Assembly: GCA_021234535.1 (NCBI GenBank)
Contig: CM037843.1
Span: 16,709,911 to 16,773,910 of the forward strand
Length of the DNA stretch: 64,000 bases
Direction: 5' to 3'
From: Stichopus chloronotus
Lineage: Eukaryota > Echinodermata > Holothuroidea > Aspidochirotida > Stichopodidae
The position numbers and the translations under genes are program-made. The notes below the pieces were generated by a model, which had not been told where the DNA came from, made no database searches, and saw only the letters and a list, made by a program, of their open reading frames with translations. This document shows, in pieces, positions 59,530-64,000 of this stretch. Each line of letters begins with the position of its first letter. Within the stretch, counting starts at the first letter, position 1.

Positions 59530-60475
59530 CGAGAATTTCGGTTGTCAATTTCTTTCGGTTGTATTGATATAAGGTTTGGACATGGCGATAATTACTGGCT
59601 TTGTTCCTAGAACGATTTCTTTTGCCAGCTGGTCTTGCTTTCCTGTGAGCACCACTGCTCCTAGGGCCTTTAGTAGTTTTGCACGAGATTAGAGAGTTAG
59701 ACCATTTTATGGAATCCTTGTGGTCTCCTGCAACCACTTTTTGGAGGTGTTGGATAGGTAGCGTCGTTTTGGAAATCTTCGAGCTCATTAATGGCTTTCC
59801 TTAGTATATCGGCCTTTGGGAAATAACGTTCTTTAATATTCCCAAGGCTAGGGTGATTATTATTAGACGCTTTCTTTTTGGTAGTTTTGCAGGAGCCAAC
59901 AAGGCCAAGGGCCCGCCTTTTGTCAGAGATCTGTTTGTTGCTTTTGGTTTTCATGACTTCAGAGATTTTGACATTGGTGTTTCTGCATTCCTTGAACTTA
60001 TCATTCAACTCGGTCAGAAGCTGGATTTCTGGTTCAGACGAGATTTTGTAATTCAATCCCGTGTAAGCATTCTGTGAATTATTTACAGTGAACTCATTCT
60101 GAACAGTCTTCGCATTGAGGCGAGACTGTCTTTTCCTTAATTTGTCGGATTCTCGCTGCTCAATGCGTTTCTGATTCCTGATAAGTGGATGCCGATGGCG
60201 TTCCACGGACCAGACCCTGCCCTGTTGACTTTTGCAGTCTCTGTTCTGGAAGAATAAGAGTACATCCACAAAGTATGGATTAAATAGAACGCTGAACTTG
60301 TAGGAAAAATTCCAAAGTTACACCCATTTTCCTGAAGAACATTAAGAATGTACAGATTCTGATACTAACAATTTTTCTTGGCTAGAAATCCACAGATGAG
60401 AACATGACATAATGTAAGCAATGGGAAAAATATGGGCGACAACTCGATCTTAAAAACCTTGTTTTGTTCATGCAG

Positions 60476-60686
60476 GTTTCACATAAACTTACAATGCGGA
60501 TGTGACGAAGACCCTCGCTCAGATGTGGCGTTTCATTTCAACCCACGTATGGGGGGCCAGGTGGTCGTCCGAAACACTTTCCAAGGAGGCTGGGGGGACG
60601 AAGAGAGGGATTGCGATGAGGATTTTCCGTTTGCAGAAGGAGAAAAATTCACCGTCATAATTCACGTTGGGAAGCGTGCCTACAAT
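60476..60686 (+). CDS. Galectin gene 2, CRD1 central (sugar-binding) exon
   Basis: This 211-nt exon lies between TTCATGCAG and GTATGT, phase 2 in and phase 0 out. It encodes FHINLQCGCDEDPRSDVAF, then HFNPRMGGQVVVRNTF, then GGWGDEERDCDEDFPF, and ends FTVIIHVGKRAYN. The canonical galectin contacts are all present: His66, Asn68, Arg70, Asn79, Trp85, Glu88 and Arg90. It differs from gene 1 by several acidic residues and three extra Cys, so its fine specificity and redox sensitivity may differ. The length equals the CRD2 exon of gene 1. Confidence 0.94.
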
Positions 60687-61307
60687 GTATGTATATCGTA
60701 CAGATATTCATCCACTGATCATGTATGTATTTTAGTATTTTCCTGTGTGTGCTGGGGGGGGGGGGGGGGGGGCGTGAGTTTCATTGAAGTGGCAATGCTG
60801 TATATGTTAAAAGACAACGGATCGTCACATAAATCGCATGAACGCCTAACTGAACTGAAGTTTCATGTTCTGCGTGTACGTTGTTTGTTTCAAGTCAACT
60901 TAGATCATTGACAACTTGCAGTGAACAATACGATAAACTGAAATGCGGAAGTGACGTAACGAATTATGCGACGGTCTGTTGTTTATAATTTATATCTTGT
61001 TACAACCAGGGGAGTTTCTTTTGTTTTACTCAACACAAAGTTCATTCCTCAAACATGAATTGAACATTAGTAAGATTCGATTTAAAGGGATTGGCCTCTG
61101 AATAACATTGAAATTACTTATAAGTCGAGAATATTTTTTTTTCTCTCCCAAGTTGAGGAAACATCAAGCATATCTCAAAAGCATGAAATAAGTTTCGAAT
61201 ATTAAGGTGTATTTCAAAATGGATCTGTTTCGAAATGGTGCATTGCAATAATGGAAAACTACTTGAATAGGTATCCTTTGTATTTCTTTATAATCTTGAC
61301 TGTAGAC
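60687..61307 (+). other. Galectin gene 2 intron 3, proximal part
   Basis: It begins with a G18-type tract near 60752-60770 and is otherwise featureless AT-rich sequence up to the MITE. No exon. Confidence 0.55.
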
Positions 61308-61659
61308 TTAAAGCTGGGATATGAGTTGAAAATTTGTTAGTGAAATTCCGCGGAATACGTCGAAGCCAATACATGTTTAAACCCCATTTTCACACAAATG
61401 AATATTCATGTCCATTCCCATTAGTCTGTTTGATTTCAAGTAACGGTGATTGACTGATATGCTTTCTTGGATGGTCTCAATTTTGTAGGGCCAACATCAA
61501 GACAATTTTCATATTCAAATATCTAGAAGATGAGTTCATAGTTCTCTTTCAGATTTTGTGACAGGTGATCTTTTCCAGTACTTTCTCATTCCTGAACACT
61601 GGCAAAGAACAAACGTAGATGTGAAGGCTATTGCCAGTGCAACTCATATTCCAGTTTTA
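61308..61659. mobile_element. MITE family A, copy 2 (inverted relative of 3173-3553)
   Basis: A 344-bp element (61312-61655) has termini AGCTGGGATATGAGT and ACTCATATTCCAGT, with TTAA on the left (61308-61311) and TTTA on the right (61656-61659). Its interior is the reverse complement of the 3.2-kb copy over blocks such as GACAATTTTCATATTCAAAT and AACTATG/CATAGTT. It inserted into a locally duplicated intron segment whose other copy (62790-63225) lacks it. Confidence 0.86.
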
Positions 61660-61667
61660 GAAGCAAA

Positions 61668-63225
61668 AGAGATGTGACCTTAATTTGAACAATATTTTAC
61701 GGTATATAATATTATGTTATACATGTTCTTCAATTTCAAAGAAAAACAAAGATTTCTTGCAGTATTATGTTGCTGTTGCATTTCATTTCTGTAACCTCGA
61801 AGCGACTGGAAATCTTTTTTGACCTGAAAAGTCTTCAAACAGCAGTATCTTTAGTTATGGAACAAGACATTTTCACGGGATTTTAAAGACCCGTGTCTTT
61901 CATTTAAGATCCCCTAATAACTTGTCAGTGTAATATATATCCTTCAGTGCATTCAGTCGGTGTTTATGTCACTCTCATTCCTAGGTCATCGTGAACGGTA
62001 AAAAGTTCCTCCGATACAAGCATCGTATTGAAGACCTGTCGAGGGTGAATACCATTGAAGTCAAGGGAGACGTTAAGCTGAAAAACATACAGATCAGCGA
62101 GGGCGGAGTATGTATACACTCTTTTGACTTGTAAATTCATTAAGGTATTACATTATCTTTTCTCTGATGTTAATCAAAACGTGAGTATACGAGACAGGTT
62201 TAGGTGGAAGTGGATAAACATCGTTGAACGTTCGTGGCATGGGTTATTCTTCTTTCATATGGCGTTAAAGGGAAATATCACAATTCACAAACTAGAACAC
62301 AGCATATTAAAAAGAAATAGCTTTAATCGCTGTTAAAGCATTCAATCTCACCTATTAAGATCAGCGACAGTTTCATCTCCTCGAAATATTACAAAAGTCT
62401 CCATCTGAATTTTCGAAAGTTTTCGGTGACCAAATTATTCTGGAGCAACAAATGACTTAATTTCTGTCTATTAGAAACTTATTTCTTGACACGACGGACA
62501 CAGTCCTGGCTTGTTTCGAGTAATCTATCATTTTGTGCCCGTATTTGCTGGTTTAAAAATGTGATTGTTTCTGTATAACAAACACAATTTTGTCTTTTAC
62601 CTCCCTGATCTACTACCAAGATAAGCTGTTCCTCGCACCAAATCACGACCGAGATAAATTTCTCTGATAAGCCACAGGCCGAAACTGATATTTCTTAGAA
62701 ATTTTGCTCTCTTTATTGGTAAAAACCGTATCTCAATATCAAGTTCGGTTAAGAAGTTGAATAGTTTTTTGTTGAGGAAATATAAACAACAAAATGATAC
62801 AGTGCGTAATGGGGGAATTTGTGATGTCATCCAGGCGCAATTACTAGGATATCCTTTGTGTTTCTGTATAATTTTACTGTTTAAAAAAAAAAACACTGCA
62901 AGACACGTAGTTTAAGAGATGTGACCTTAACTTTTACAATATTGTGCGTTCAATCTGCAATAGGCCTATACCTAATCTGCATTTTCATTGTGTCCAATTT
63001 CAAGGTTAAATTCGGACTTCATTTTCAAAGAAAAACAAGTTGCCAGTGTTACTGTGGGCATTTTGGTAACCATGAGGCAACTGGAAATCTTTCTTGACTA
63101 GAGAAGTCTTTCTGCAAATGGCAATATCTTAAGGTTGGAAGAAATTATTGCCGTGGGTTTGAAATGTCTGCAGTGGGAAATTATTCTTCCATTTAAGAAC
63201 CCCTTCAATTGTCAGTAAAGTTTCC
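61668..63225 (+). repeat. Duplicated intron segment (61668-61955 and 62911-63225)
   Basis: Both copies start GAGATGTGACCTTAA and share TTTCAAAGAAAAACAA, GCRACTGGAAATCTTT, TTGAC with GAAGTCTT, and ATTTAAGA before a GTCAGT end. The similarity also extends upstream of the MITE (AGGTATCCTTTGTATTTCT at 61270 against AGGATATCCTTTGTGTTTCT at 62848). Exon 4 lies between the copies. Confidence 0.78.
61985..62107 (+). CDS. Galectin gene 2, CRD1 last exon
   Basis: This 123-nt exon (41 codons, phase 0 both ends) lies between CATTCCTAG and GTATGT. It encodes VIVNGKKFLRYKHR, then IEDLSRVNTIEVKGDVKL and KNIQISEGG. It has the V-N-G-x-x-F-x-x-[FY]-x-H-R signature of the galectin C-terminal strands, and identical length to its gene 1 counterpart. 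Confidence 0.93.
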
Positions 63226-63393
63226 CTTTGGAGGACCCCACCAGTATTGTGATGGCAACTAATTTTGGGATAATGACCCAAAGTGTCAACTAGTATCGTG
63301 ACATCTAGGGTTTTACTGTTTCACGATTTTCAATGTCTATTGTGTCGGATTATTCAATTTTACATACTAATTGCCTATTTACGTCTCTCACAG
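62108..63393 (+). other. Galectin gene 2 intron 4
   Basis: It holds the repeat 62265-62440 shared with gene 1 intron 4 and the second copy of the duplicated segment (62911-63225). No exon. The 99-codon minus-strand ORF at 62597-62896 has no recognised family. Confidence 0.55.
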
Positions 63394-63441
63394 TACTTGG
63401 AGTACCCATACGAGAAGCCACAAGACTTCATTTGCCGACCG
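63394..63441 (+). CDS. Galectin gene 2, interdomain linker exon
   Basis: This 48-nt exon (16 codons, phase 0) lies between CTCTCACAG and GTGAGT. It encodes YLEYPYEKPQDFICRP. Size, phase and position match the 45-nt linker exon of gene 1, so a second CRD is expected beyond the window. The sequence is not Ala/Pro-rich like the gene 1 linker and carries a Cys. The remaining 559 bp of the window (63442-64000) show no exon and are probably intron. Confidence 0.75.
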
Positions 63442-64000
63442 GTGAGTTATCTTCCAGTTTTACCCCCATGTAGGGGTAATAACTGTTTTAGTTGTCTAAG
63501 CATTCGTGGACCACGGTGTTGTCCAGAATTACGTTAATTGCGCTAAACAATGCGCTTTGTGGCCTTAGCATGACCTTCTGCAGACTGTAAATTACCAACA
63601 CATTCTTTGTGTAAAAGAAGGTCTATTTACAACTTAAACATCACTTCTCCTCGGTAGATATGAGAAAATTTACTCCACGCAACAGAAACGAGGATCGCGC
63701 TCTGCGTGCAGTCGCCAAATGAAGGAATATCAATTCCCGAGATTGGGTTAAATTACATGATGCTCATGTGCAAAATTCCAATTACATGACTATGAAGACT
63801 GACTCCTCTCTGGGATGCCAGCAAAGCCAGCTCCCGATCTCCAGCCTGTCGTTGTGCTTAAATTAAAGGCAGTTACTCATCACCCAAAGCTATAGTTTTC
63901 GCTTCCGGAAAGCAGAAGTCTCAACTAGTTCTAAGTTACAGTGACTCTTTGATTGACAGCAAATTTGAAAGATTCAGAGTAGCTCGTATTACAAAGCGTA

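Larger units (their letters stand above)
57601..60269 (-). mobile_element. R2-clade-like non-LTR retrotransposon, broken copy
   Basis: Five overlapping or adjacent minus-strand frames, read from 60269 down to 57601, form one degenerate LINE polyprotein. In order they are: a basic N-terminal and spacer region; a reverse transcriptase with LIPKSDENLDDIGNWRPITM; a motif-A-like FLDLAKASDTIS; GVKQGDPLSPV; and AYADDTALIS. They end in a C-x2-C-x8-H-x4-C zinc knuckle and a PD...D restriction-like endonuclease core. An endonuclease placed after the RT is the architecture of the R2/NeSL/Hero group. Frame changes near 59700, 59450, 59200-59010 and 58300 make it inactive. It lies antisense in intron 2 of galectin gene 2, and its 5' end stops within about 200 bp of exon 3. 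It is not in rDNA. Confidence 0.92.

Noticed and set aside
60432..60475. In-frame ATG upstream of galectin gene 2 exon 3
   Set aside because: It lies in intron sequence before a clear TTCATGCAG acceptor, and the open frame is incidental.
1..64000. CRISPR array, prokaryotic operon or defence system
   Set aside because: No regular spacer-repeat architecture and no bacterial gene density. The window is clearly an intron-rich eukaryotic locus.

Overview
This is a eukaryotic genomic window: AT-rich, with long introns, GT-AG exon junctions, microsatellites, many poly(G)/poly(C) tracts and several transposable-element families. I see no bacterial operon, rRNA or CRISPR. The protein content (a class C GABA-B-type receptor and galectins) and the repeat style point to a marine invertebrate. 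A deuterostome, perhaps an echinoderm, is my best guess, but that is inference and not proven by the sequence.

Layout. (1) 1-1730, + strand: the last three exons of a metabotropic GABA-B receptor-like gene (TM7, cytoplasmic coiled coil, C-terminal tail). Its last exon and 3' flank are followed by a decayed tandem duplicate of about 480 bp. (2) 2.6-8.5 kb: a minisatellite, a TTAA-flanked MITE, and a possible promoter and leader for the next gene. (3) 8512-about 28980, + strand: a complete tandem-repeat galectin gene in eight coding exons (short N-terminal exon; CRD1 of 89, 212 and 123 nt; 45-nt linker; CRD2 of 89, 211 and 114 nt plus stop). The second CRD1 exon carries one extra A, giving a frameshift and in-frame stop, while every other part reads cleanly. 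(4) 29.0-48 kb: gene-poor DNA with a dispersed GGTCA-rich repeat, a possible tRNA-derived SINE head, and a five-copy 98-bp tandem repeat. (5) 48.5-54 kb: a hAT-like element with a perfect 8-bp target-site duplication, a 15-bp repeat and a second TTAA-flanked MITE. (6) 54180 to the window end, + strand: a second galectin gene with the same exon order and phases. It holds one full CRD and the linker exon, and a second CRD is expected beyond the window. A broken R2-clade-like non-LTR retrotransposon lies antisense in its intron 2, and another copy of the first MITE lies in intron 3.

The two galectin genes are best read as tandem paralogues. Both keep the beta-galactoside-binding signature (HFNPR, RN, W-x-x-E-E-R/K). 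They lack signal peptides, as galectins do, and the bivalent forms usually crosslink glycans and act as innate-immune lectins in invertebrates. That function is family knowledge and was not demonstrated here.
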